Assembly (NCBI RefSeq): GCF_033297395.1
Contig: NW_027041841.1
Coordinates: forward strand, 473,198 to 537,197
Source of the DNA: Canariomyces notabilis
Taxonomy: Eukaryota > Ascomycota > Sordariomycetes > Sordariales > Chaetomiaceae
Reading direction: 5' to 3'
DNA length: 64,000 nt
Shown: one piece after another, positions 11,982 to 22,565 of the stretch
Position numbering within the stretch: the stretch's first letter is position 1
How the letters are laid out: every line of letters starts with the position of its first letter
Position numbers and translations under genes: made by a program
The notes under the pieces: generated by a model
Seen by the model: only the letters and a program-made list of their open reading frames with translations
Database searches by the model: none
Told to the model about the DNA's origin: nothing

Positions 11982-14900
11982 TCAACCTCTTCCCTCATCC
12001 TTCGCCTTCTCATCTGCCACATGGCCAAAGACCTCCTCCCAAACCGCATCCTTCTCCTCGCCCAAAATCATCTCCACCAGCTTATCCCTCTCCGCGCTCT
12101 TCTGAACCAGCTCCCAGAAAGCCCCCGTCCGGTAACCCTGCCCTTGCCCTCGCCCATCTCCCTCACCCTCACCCTCATCTCTCCGCAGTGTTCCCGCCTC
12201 AATTCCATCCACATTTCCATTCACACTACCCCCAAAAGGTCCAGACCCAGCAGTACGCCTCATCCCCGCGACAAACAACTCCCTCGGACTGCCCATCTCA
12301 GCCACCTGGCCCTGTTCCAGAACCAGCAGCCGATCAAAATCCGCCACCGTCGACAGCCGGTGGGCAATCACCAGGACGGTGCAGCCCGCCGCGGCAAATT
12401 CTTTGCGCAGCGACTCCTGAATGCTGCTGTCTGTTCCCCTGTCAACGGCGCTGGTGGCCTCGTCGAGCACGACGATCTTGGGCCGCCTGAGTAAGGCCCG
12501 CGCCAGGCACACCAGCTGGCGTTGGCCCTGCGACAGGTTGGCGCCGCCCGTGCTGATGGGCATGTCCAGGTTGGCGAAGATGTTTGTGTTGTTGTTTGTG
12601 GTGGTGGAGGTGGTGGCGTTGGATTCGGAGCTGGAATCGGCGAGTGTCGGGTCTGTTTCCCCGGCTATTGATGTCTCCGTGGCTGTCTCAGAGTCAAAGG
12701 GCAGATTCGCGGTCGGTACTGGGTTGGCTGCCGCGGTATTATTGGTATCGGCGTTGGCCGGGGGGTACTCGGATGGACGTTCAGGGTCGCTGCCGCCTTC
12801 AATAAGGTGAACGCGTTGAAGCGCCGCTAGCAGCTCGTAGTCGTCCAGAACGCCTTCCATGTCAAGGTTTGAACGCAATGTGCCGCTTGATTATTTCATC
12901 CGGTGTTAGTGTTACCGTACAACAGGGTGGCTTTCTCGCCAAGAGACATGCAAAGGGGGCTGCTTACGAAAAAAGGAAAGGGTCTTGAGGGATGATGGCC
13001 AGGCGGCTCCTCAGCTGACTCAACTTCAAGCGCGAAATGTCGATATTGTCAATGCGGACACTGCCCTCGACAGGCTCGAGCAGACGAAAGAGGACCGCAG
13101 CAAGAGTCGACTTCCCTGCTCCTGTCCGTCCGACGATACCAATTCGCTCACCAGCACCAACGACGAAATTGAGCTTCTTCAAAACTGGTGGGAGGTCCTC
13201 CGCGTAGCGGACAGTCAGGTTGTCAACCTCGATCCTGCCTTCGGTCGGCCAGGCAGCCGGGGCATCCATGCCGCCCTCGGGTTCCGTCTCGATCTCGGCG
13301 TACTCGAGCACTCTCTCGCATGCGTTGAAGCCCAACTCGACCGAGGTCATGGCCTGGAGGAGAGATGTCAGCGCGTTCGTGTAACGCAGCGCAAAAGCCA
13401 GGCTGAAGCCGGCCAGCGCGGCGTCAACACGGCTGAAGGCGACGGCGTTGGCGACGACGGTGACAAACAGGGCGCCCAGCAGCCCCATTCGGAAAGCCAT
13501 CCAGCGGCTGGACAGCTGAAGCGCCCAGGATGCTTTGGAGCTGTTGTCGATCAGGCGGTACATGCGCTCCATGTAGAAGTTGGTGCGGCCGAAAGCGCGA
13601 ATGGTCGACAGGCCAGAAAGAACTGAGCTGAACTGGTCATAGATGGGAGAATGCGAGACCGAGTTGATCCGCTTGACTTCGCGCGCGGCGTTGATGTACA
13701 CCCAGGCAATGCGCAGGTAGAAGAGGAAGAGGAAGAGGCCGAAGAAGATGACATGCACCGAGACAGACAAGCTATCTCCCATCAGCCATATTTCGCTAAT
13801 CAGTGCTAGGTTGATCGGGGACATACCTTGTACCAATAACGACAACCAAGAATAGCGTAGTGCGGATAAGACTAAAAGTCTGAGTGGAAAGCCGTCTGTC
13901 AACAGTGAAGGTATCGGATGTGAAGCGGTTGAGGATACGGCCGGCCGGGACGGTGTCTATCCAGCGCAGGGGCGCTCGGAGGATAGCATGCGTCATCCTC
14001 TGGAAGAGAACCCTGGAGGCCGTCAAGCCCACGATGAAGAACGTGATGACGCGGACGATCTGAACCAGAAGAATAGTGAAATCGATGATGAGAAACGCTC
14101 CGAGCCCTAACAAGTTGTAAGTCAAATGATGTTAACGCCAGTATTAAAGCCAGATGCTCGAAGAAAACACAACCAAACGTGATGTGCTGGAAAACATACA
14201 GAAGAAGATGCCATGCTCAGCGCCACTAGTCGTCCGGAAGCCAGGTAGGTCGATGTGATTCTGAGAAATCATTATTCGGGCGGTCTGAAAAGCGGAATGG
14301 ACAGTCTCGGATGCCGCTTGTTGGGCGAGTTCCTTCAGACTCCACGTCCGCGCCACAGTCAAGAAGTGACCAAGGAGGAGAATCGCGATGCCAATCAGCC
14401 AGGGAACTGCACCACCACTGGCTTGGTAATAGGCCTTGTACACCTTCCACTTGACACGCCCGCTCTCCCTCTGTTCATCATCCTGGTTTGTCTTTTTTAC
14501 CTGTTTCTGCTCCGCCGGAGTGGTGTGGCCGTTTTGGGCATCTGCTGGTGTCTCGTCTGGCGGTGCCGCAGCTGTCCCGGACTCAGAAGACGCAGCCACC
14601 GCAACTGGGAAGAGGTGCTCGACGGATTCCACCTCACCGGCGTGGAGGCGGACTAGGTAGCTCGCATGAGGCAGCACCAGCTCCGCATGATGGGTAGCGA
14701 GAATGCGAGTACGCCCTCGGGCGAGCTCCCCGGACAGGGCCCTATCAACAATCAGTCTGCCTACGTGGGCATCAACAGCGCTGAGGACGTCGTCGAGCAC
14801 CAAGATGCCAGCGCGGGAGTAGAGAGCCCGGGCGAGCGCGATTCGCCAGCGCTGTCCGCCGGACAGGGTGACGCCCTTGGGTCCAACCTCGGTCTCATCG

Positions 14901-17353
14901 CCATCGACCAAAAGCTCCATGTCCTTTTCGAGAGCGCAGGCGGCAAGGACCTTGTGGTAACGGTCCTCAACGAAGGGAAGCCCGAAGACGATGTTCTCCT
15001 TGGCGGTGCCACTCTCAATCCAGGGCGTTTGGGAGACAAAGGCGGTCAACTGCGGGATGATCCATTCAGAGTCGTGGATGTACGCCGCATGCTCATCAAA
15101 CGGTGGCGGAGTAGGCATGCTGATCCTGCCGCCCAGTAGCTTGACCTCACCCAAGAGAGCTGCAAGCAAGAGGCTCTTCCCTGATCCGGTTTTACCAGTG
15201 ATTACGCTGAGTTTGCCGGTGGGAAACTCGAGGGTAGCATCTCTGAGCATCGAGTGCGCCTCGCGCTGCTCTTCTTCAACCCCTTTTGAAATCTCGGTGT
15301 CCTCGATCCTCGGCCACGCCACTGTGGCATTCTCAAAGACAATAGAATCTCCCGGCTCCGACACGGGCTCCTTATCTGACTGGCTGAAGTATCTCTCCAG
15401 CCTGACAGCGCTAGTCCAAGCCTCGAGCAGGTACATTTGCAGGAGCGGCAAAAGGGCTACGGCCTCGTCGAGCTGGTCGAAGAGACCGAGCGAAGTGAAG
15501 ATGACGGAAGCTCGGATGTGGGTTCCATTGTGCCACACATAAATGAAGAAGGTAACGCTTGCAAGCAGCAGGGGCCCAAGGTTGACCACGAAGACGACAA
15601 GACACTGCCAGAGGGCAACTTTCCAATACTGGCCGAGTTCTTCATTGCGGCTGGTCAAGATCTTATTCTCCCAATGCTGCTCAAGAGCCGAGTATCTGAT
15701 CTGGCGCATACCCTGCAGGGCTTCAGTGAGGAGATGGGCCTTGCCATCGCGGTACTTCATCAGGCCAAAGTGCAGCGACGTGTATCTCTTGGACAGGAGG
15801 GAGCTCAATGGGACCATGAGCGATGCGGCGCCAAGGCCACACAGCACGGGCATCCAGCCCATTAATCTGACGGTGAAGCCACCTGCGAGTACGAGGTTGA
15901 AAATAGCCATGGGGAAGTTGTTGTTGTACATGCAGAATATGGTGACACGGCCACTAGCAGCGTTGTTAGTAGCGATCCAGGGAGATGCGAGGTCAGGGGA
16001 GGGCAATACCTGTCAAGCTTCATGTGGTTGATTACCGACTGTCTGGTTTCCGGCTCCTTGTCTTTCTTGACTTTACCTCCTTGCGTACCTGGCTTTCCGT
16101 TGGCGTCGCCTGCATTGTCCTGGCCGTCACCATTGCGCTTGTCCATTTTCTGGCCAGGCGGCGCGGTCTCGTACAGCTTGAGGGCCTTTGAGAAGACAAC
16201 AGACTGCAACAGTGAGCCCACTGGGATCTCCAGACGAGTTGTTGTGATCCACCGAAGCCAATTGCTGACTCCGACCTGGAGAAGCTGGCTGAGCAGCAGG
16301 CCAAGCACCCATACGAAGAGGGTTGGGTCAGCAGACGTGTGGTCTGCTCTCTGCTCAATTCTCGACAAGAAGTTGTAGAGTACAACCTGAGGGAACAAAG
16401 ACAACAGGGCAATGAGCAGAGTCAAAGCCCACTGCAATGCAAGCTCGCCGGCGTGACTCTTGATGAGCTGCCACCAAAGCGGTCCTTCATAATGATGGTC
16501 GAGAAACCTCGAAACAAGGTTTCTGGATCGAGTAGCAAAGTCGAGGTTGGGGATGTCCTGGATTTCCATTTGGCGCTCCTTGGCGATGTCGAAAATAACC
16601 CTGTTCCACGAGAAAGAGAACAGGGACAGCAGCGAGAGGGTGCGCTGTTGGTCAACAAGGCCGGTCTCATCGTAGACATCTGGACGGCGCGGAAAGGCAG
16701 CAAAGCCAGCTGCCGTGACGACGGCGAAGACGACCTGGGCAAGATAGAGGACCGCTAGGGCCAACATCAGGACACCACCATGGGACCCGGAGAGCGACGC
16801 CAGTGCCTCGTAGCCATGGCGGAGAGCAACCGACACGGCGACTACCACGGCTGATACCAGGCCGGAGACGGTCAGGGGAAACTTTGCCTGGTGCTGGTGC
16901 CGAGGAGGCAGACAAAGGCATTGCAGGCAGAGGAATATCTACAGCCGGGTCAGCGAGAGCCAGAAAGCATTCAAAATAATGGGGCATTATCATCCTTACC
17001 CAGCATGCTGGCTCGGCCCAGTCGGCCAAGCTAGGGAGTAGGGGTGAGTCTGTATCTAGGTCACGTCTCAGGGCCACGATTCTGGTGGCAATAGAGGCTG
17101 CCAGTCCGCCAACGACGCCTAGGTAGACAGCGACCCGGGGCCGCGTGTCCGAGTATGCGCGGATCGAGTCCTCGGTTGCGGTACCGTCGAGGTCTTCATA
17201 GCTGGTTTGGTCGAGCTGCGTGTAGTGTCCTCGTGGTCTGAGTGGAGCCGTGGTTCTCCATGCATAGCGGAGTGCAGGCGCTGTCAAGAGTGCTACCGAG
17301 AACACCGCAATGGCGCCAATAACATCATGCAGGACGAGTTCTGGGTCCAGCAT
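11982..17353 (-). CDS. ABC transporter, subfamily C (MRP type), full length
   Basis: Multidrug-resistance-associated-type exporter in the vacuolar or plasma membrane. Six exons (17353-17000, 16938-16010, 15953-14200, 14106-13827, 13771-12968, 12885-11982) join in frame to 1,674 residues. The order is an N-terminal membrane region with a TMD0-like extension, TMD1, NBD1, TMD2, NBD2. NBD1 has Walker A GKTGSGKS (about residue 690), signature LSGGQ and a Walker B ending LVLDD, with Asp in place of the catalytic Glu, as is usual for ABCC proteins. NBD2 has Walker A GRTGAGKS (about 1325), signature LSQGQ and a canonical VVLDEATSAVD. The Walker A to signature distance in NBD2 is about 165 residues instead of about 105-110, because of a Thr/Asn/Ser-rich insertion near 1405-1475. 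The fourth intron could instead end at an in-frame acceptor adding eight residues. The substrate cannot be told from sequence. Confidence 0.93.
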
Positions 17354-18205
17354 AGTAGTGTATTGCCCCCACCAAGAGTGAGTGAGGAAGAATATCTTCT
17401 CGCTAGGTGGTACTGGCAGTCCCTATTGCGTCTCCAATGTGACGAACGCGAGAACGGGGGGCGAGTTCAGTCTATAACCTTGGGCTGTGCATGGCAAGCT
17501 CGCTGCAGTCTTCCAACTTGCTCGAGTGAGGTCAACTCTATGTATTAAGGTATGTACGGATACAGAGGACCGGCAGGATGATTTTTTTTTCCAAGACAGA
17601 AATCGCCATCAAGAGCGGTCAAAGAGTTGGGCTCGTCCCAACCACCGTGCGGCCCTGTCGCCCCAGGCGACTTCGGGGCCAGCAAGGTTCGCAACGGGAC
17701 GATAAGGCAAGGGACGGACGGTAAATTTTGTCTTAGCGGCCGTTCCAGGCGCATTTGGCCCGGGGCCCCGGCATTTTTTTTGCAATCGGAGCATCGCGAT
17801 TCGATGTTTTGATATTGTGTGGGGCATCCATGTGCTATTTGATGGGCTCAGATAGCAGCGGATGACACGGGGCTACACAGGTACTTGTACCTCCGTATCT
17901 CGTACCCGCCCTTGAGCTCTACAGCTTCATCAATCAATCAATCAATCAAACTGCCAACTGCCGCTGCCAATCCTAATCCTCAACACAAGCGCCTTAGCCG
18001 AGGCCATATTCATTTCTGTTTTTATTCAGCCATGCCACTCGCTCCATGCCGTTGAGCTATTGTAGTAGGTGGTACGGAGTATTCCACAGGCTCATTCTAG
18101 TCAGCGACTGCATACGGATACAGTACAACAAATCGACCCTACGCCAGCTCCTTCCTTAACGTCGCCAATGCCTTCCCAACAAACTCCAGCACTACTACTC
18201 ATTGC
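17354..18205. other. Intergenic region: ABC transporter promoter
   Basis: Non-coding stretch between the ABC transporter start and the dehydrogenase stop (both genes read leftward). It includes a poly-T run near 17581 and five copies of ATCA/ATCAATC near 17925-17950. No gene seen. Confidence 0.6.
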
Positions 18206-19292
18206 CTAACCGTTAACAATAGTCCCGCCGTTGCAATGGATCGTCTGCCCGCTGATGCAAGAACTGTCAGACGAAGCTAAAAAGACGACGCACGTGGCGA
18301 TCTCGCTCGGCTCTGGAAAAACAGCACAGTCCTGTGTCAGTCTTGCTCACACTTGCGATGCATGAGTAAGAAATACATACGAGCTGGCCGGCCCATGGGG
18401 CTGGTGAACTGCTTCTGGGCGTCCTCGGTCATGGTGGAGGGGATCAGCGGGGTCCACACCGGGCCGGGGGCGACGGCGTTGACGCGGATGCCCTTGCCGA
18501 TCTGCTGGTTGCTCAGCCCGCGCGTGAAGGACACGATGGCGCCCTTGGTCGACGTGTAGTCGAGCAAATCGGGCCGCCCGACGTAGGCGTTGATGCTGGC
18601 GTTGTTGATAATGGTGCTGCCGCGCGACATGTGCGGCAGCGAATACTTGGCCATGTAAAAGTACGGGTGGATGTTGGTGTTGAAGGTTTGCAGCCACTGG
18701 TCCCTGTCATCATTCCATTAGCACGCCATGTCGGGTTGTGGTCCTGGCGGAGCTCTTACTCGGAGAGCTGGCTGATGTCGTCGACCGCCATCTGGTAGGC
18801 CGCATTGTTGAACAGGATATCGATCTTGCCGTTGAAGACCTTGACCGCTTCGTCGACCACCTTTTTGCAGTTCTCACGGTCTCGAAGGTCGGTGGATACA
18901 AGATGGCATTGCTGGCCGTAGGCCTCCACGCGCTTCTTGGTATCCTGGGCGTCGTCTTCTTCCTCGGGCAGGTAGGCAATGAGCGAGTTGGCGCCCTCCA
19001 TGGCGAACAGAATGGCGGTTGCCCGGCCGATGCCCGAATCGCCGCCTGTGATGATGGCGTTCTTCCCCTTCAGCTTGCCCGCCGGCTTGTACTTTTGGCT
19101 TTTGCCATCGTCGGTAGGGATCTCGTCGAAAAGGGGCTGCGGGTTGGGCATTTTGCCCTCCTTGCCCGGGAAGTCCTGTCCCGACACGGGGATCTTGTGG
19201 CCTTTTCACGTGTATATTCTCAGCATACTAAGGCACTTGCGTAACGGTACGGTGCACGACTCACCACTCTCGAACTGAGATTTGGACGTCAT
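18206..19292 (-). CDS. Short-chain dehydrogenase/reductase (YghA/GSP39-like)
   Basis: NAD(P)-dependent oxidoreductase of the classical SDR fold, probably cytosolic. Four exons (19292-19265, 19201-18760, 18703-18381, 18312-18206) give 299 residues. The Rossmann motif TGGDSGIG, the structural NNA motif, and the catalytic Ser-Tyr-Lys (NNASINAY and YTSTK) are all present, followed by the APGPVWTPLIP segment. The N-terminal GQDFPGKEGKMPNPQP-type extension and the DSGIG variant are characteristic of the stress-associated family represented by bacterial YghA and Bacillus general stress protein 39, which is widespread in fungi. One small oddity is SSCISGQ near the C-terminus where relatives usually have SSYITGQ. 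Its physiological substrate is unknown. Confidence 0.9.
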
Positions 19293-20200
19293 TGTGAGTG
19301 TGCTGCTTGTCAGAGTTTCCTGCTAAGTTTGGGATTCAGAACAGTAAGCAGTTTTGATGCTCTCAATGATCAATGTGGTCTCGTATGATTTGTATCCTAC
19401 TAGCTTTTATCTATTTGCTTGCGGGCGCTATGACATAGTCAACATGGGAGAGCTCCGTCGTCATTGAATCCCAAGTGTTGGGATCAATGACGACATTGGG
19501 TACAACCTGCGACTTCCCTCCTCCCCACAAACAATCCAATCTTCACACCGGATATCCGATCGATCTCACACATTCGCCCAACGTTTATTTGGGGCTGCAT
19601 TAGCGCAACGCGGCCCTGTTGGGAAGTCGAGGCGAGCCTTGAGACGACATCAAATTGTGGTTGCTACTATTACTGTCTCCTTTCTCCTCTCCATGTCCTT
19701 GACTCCACTGCGAGCTATCTCAACCCAAGCATTCCTGTATGAGGCTCGTTGGCCCATCATCGCTCATCAACCGCACAGACTCAACTCTTCGCCGAGATGC
19801 AGCCAATTGGTAACTCCGTAGGTTCAGCATCGGCAGGGCCTGCGTCAAATATCATGGACTTCTCCAAGTCCGTTCTCCTCCGGCGCCAGGCTTATGCTGA
19901 ACTGACCGTAGCCGCCCCCTTTACCGCAGAACTAGGTGATCCGGAATGGTCAGGGATCGGTGGTCGGTCGTTGCCAAGAGATGCTCCTCGCCGGGCTCCT
20001 GCGACCAGTCTGATCTCTAGTAGTCGGGGCGGTTGGCGTCCTGTAGCTAAGGGGCTGCCATCAGGTCTCGAGTCGCTGCAAAGCGCAATATGTATGGCAG
20101 CCAAGTCGTCCCGTCTTCGTTGAGCGCTCAGGATGCTCAACATTCACTCCCTTCTCTCCGGCCCGGCCCAGCACATCGTGATTTGCTACCTGTTGGTTCT
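19293..20200. other. Divergent promoter region
   Basis: Shared upstream region of the dehydrogenase (leftward) and the membrane protein (rightward). No gene or clear regulatory motif recognised. An in-frame upstream ATG at 20090 could extend the membrane protein by 37 residues. Confidence 0.55.
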
Positions 20201-21702
20201 ATGACCTGGAAAGAAATGGCTGGAGCCCTCGAATACCTCGACCCTCGAACAACGAGGCTCTTTGTTGCCCAGATTGTCTTTCTGGTTCTTGTCTGGGTTT
20301 TCGTATTTCTCAGGGTCGTTGTAAGAACTCTGATCGTGAAACAGGTGTCCCTACACGACTCGTTGATGTTTACATCCGTGGCATGTATTCCCCCTACCTC
20401 CTGATCCCGAGTCTGGGTGTCTAACCTGGCTGGCAGGTCCTCTATACTGTACAAGCTGGCCTGACGTTATGGGGTATTGTTTGCGCAAGTAGTCAGGCCA
20501 AAACCGATCTCATAGCTGCAAGAAGCGTTGCTCTGCGCGTGTGGTTCCTGTGCGAGGTCATATACACACCGCTGTCGGCTCTCATTCGCACCTCTATCGC
20601 ACTGTTTCTGTTGCGCATAGTCGTCGCCAAGGCACACCAGCTCACCATCTACGCTAGCCTCACATTCATCTGGACCCTGTCAACCGTATATTTCTTCATC
20701 ATTATGTTCCAATGCAATCCGCCCATGTTTTTCTACGAGCAGGTCTTTGATGGGCGGCGAGGATACTGGTATGTATCTCATACGAACTTGGAGGGGGACC
20801 TGAGCCCTGGACCTCACAGGACTGGGACGATGGCGAAGCTGACACAGATTACACCAGCATCGATCATGATATAGTCCCCCGAGCAACCATTGCACACAGC
20901 ATCATGAGTGCCCTGACCGACTATACCCTGGCCACCCTCCCAGGGGTTGTGCTATGGGGCATCAAGCGCAATAAGAGAACAAAGATTGGCATTTGCGTGT
21001 TGCTCAGCATGGGAATTCTGTAAGCCAAATCCCTCGAGCCATGCTAGATGGCGCCAGTTGACCGCGAGAATCACAGCGCTGGGGTCGCCATAACAGTCCG
21101 CATACCGTACGTCAGATTCATACCTATTTTATCACCGGACTTTCTGGACCAGACCGAGTAGGTGTACTCCATGGAGCAGCCGTGGCAGGATATGGCCTGA
21201 CAACTCACAATCCGACAGTGGCGTCGCCTTCTGGAGCATTGTGGAAACTTCACTCGGCATCATTGCTGGATGCGCGGCAACCCTGGGGCCGCTCGTGCGA
21301 GGTTCGCCTGCCAAGGACGAGTGGGAACAGAGATTGGCGGCCGAGGCTGAAGCATGGCGGGCTGAGCGTCGTCAGCGGCGTCGTTCCCTGCCCAGAACCG
21401 TGGATTCCTATGCGCTCTCGGATTCTTTGTTCCCCGGTGAACGGCTTGCCCGCGCCTCGGAAGGACAGGCTTCAGTTGCGGAACGACCTCTCACGCGTCT
21501 CCCGTCTACGTCTTCCAGAGTCTATGTGCAGACCAGTATCGAGATAGGCGAACCGGAATCAGACAACGGCAGGGGTACTCCACTGGGCTGGATGCGCAAT
21601 CCGCCATCGCCGGAGCAGCCGCAGTGCGTTGTTACCAACATTTATGGACCGGCCAGTCGTGGTCGGCTCCATCAGGGCAGGTATAAAAGGTATACAGCAT
21701 GA
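20201..21702 (+). CDS. Seven-helix integral membrane protein, PTH11/rhodopsin-like
   Basis: Fungus-specific multi-pass protein of the family often annotated as integral membrane or PTH11-like receptor; no ligand is known. Five exons (20201-20377, 20437-20768, 20868-21020, 21077-21157, 21219-21702) give 408 residues. Hydrophobic helices run through about residue 270, with conserved family features: an ALIRTSIALFLLR helix, a Cys regenerated exactly at the second splice junction (GYC-IDHD), and the NKRTKIGICVLLSMGIL helix. The tail from about residue 280 is hydrophilic and probably cytosolic, Arg/Ser-rich. The N-terminal CFEM domain of true PTH11 is absent. The first donor (GTGGCA) is weak and the start is uncertain, since an ATG 111 bases upstream is in frame. 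Confidence 0.8.
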
Positions 21703-22565
21703 TGAGCAGGAGCTTTGCTGTCAGCATCATCAAAATGAGAATGGAAGAGAAACAGAAAAGAAAGGAAAGGAACCAAACAGTGAAAAGGCTAGTAGAAAAA
21801 AACGGCATAAAGATCGCAGCCGTTCTCGCTAGGGAGGTCTGACCCCTCGAAAAGTCCAACGACAAATCGTCGGCGAGGATAGTCGAACTCTCGGCCTCCC
21901 GGCTGTTACGAAACCGTGCAAGACGATTTCTAGTTAGCTGATATTCCACTCGGCCACGGCACCAAAGTCCCGTGGTGAGGCTAACTTGGCAGAACCTGTG
22001 TTGGAACTTGACTATATACACCCCCCCCCCCGGGTGTAAACATCGGATCGAAGAACCCCCAGTTTCTCCCTCCCATGGCCCTCAAACCATATTACTTAGT
22101 TTGAGTCTCATGTGTTCTTAACAGGATCTTCCCACAAGACTGTAGTTTCCAGGTAAATTACATTAGAATAACCTTACTGTCATGGAATGACATAGGCATA
22201 TGGACTGCAATCCGGTTGTTCGACAGCAAGTCGAGCAACGGTCCATCTTTTGGTGGTGTTGCGCAACGGTCATTGCACTCAGTTCCGTAACACTTACCTC
22301 CAGCATCCCTTCTTTCTTGCCTATGTGCTGTCATGAAGGTAGATTTCCAGAGACTGGTGATCCAAAACACTCGTTACTGCGTATTCGTCAGGACTTTACC
22401 GGTGTCACATAAGATGTCCAGGGAAATAGCACACGGAAGTGACCGCGAGAATAGCCCCTCCGAGAATCAGAAGAGAGCCTGACCATAACACAAGTCAGCT
22501 CTCCTGGCTTCTCCAGTAGTCCTGAGGAAATGGCTGCTTTGTTTAAATTTAGCAGACAGCAAGGA
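21703..22565. other. Intergenic region with poly-C tract
   Basis: Convergent 3' region between the membrane protein and the DNA glycosylase. It holds a tRNA-like sequence (separate entry) and an uninterrupted run of about 11 cytosines near 22020-22031. No protein gene seen. Confidence 0.6.
21867..21963 (-). pseudogene. Degenerate tRNA-Ser-like sequence
   Basis: On the minus strand the sequence has a type-II tRNA D-arm (TGGCCGAGTGG), the anticodon-loop string CTAGAAA typical of Ser(AGA), and a T-loop-like TTCGACT, in the right order. The acceptor ends do not pair, the anticodon stem is mismatched and the T-arm is one base too long. It reads as a tRNA-Ser relic, but chance similarity is possible. 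Confidence 0.35.

Noticed and set aside
21679..21686. TATAAAA near the end of the seven-helix gene
   Set aside because: It lies inside the coding sequence and no rightward gene begins downstream.
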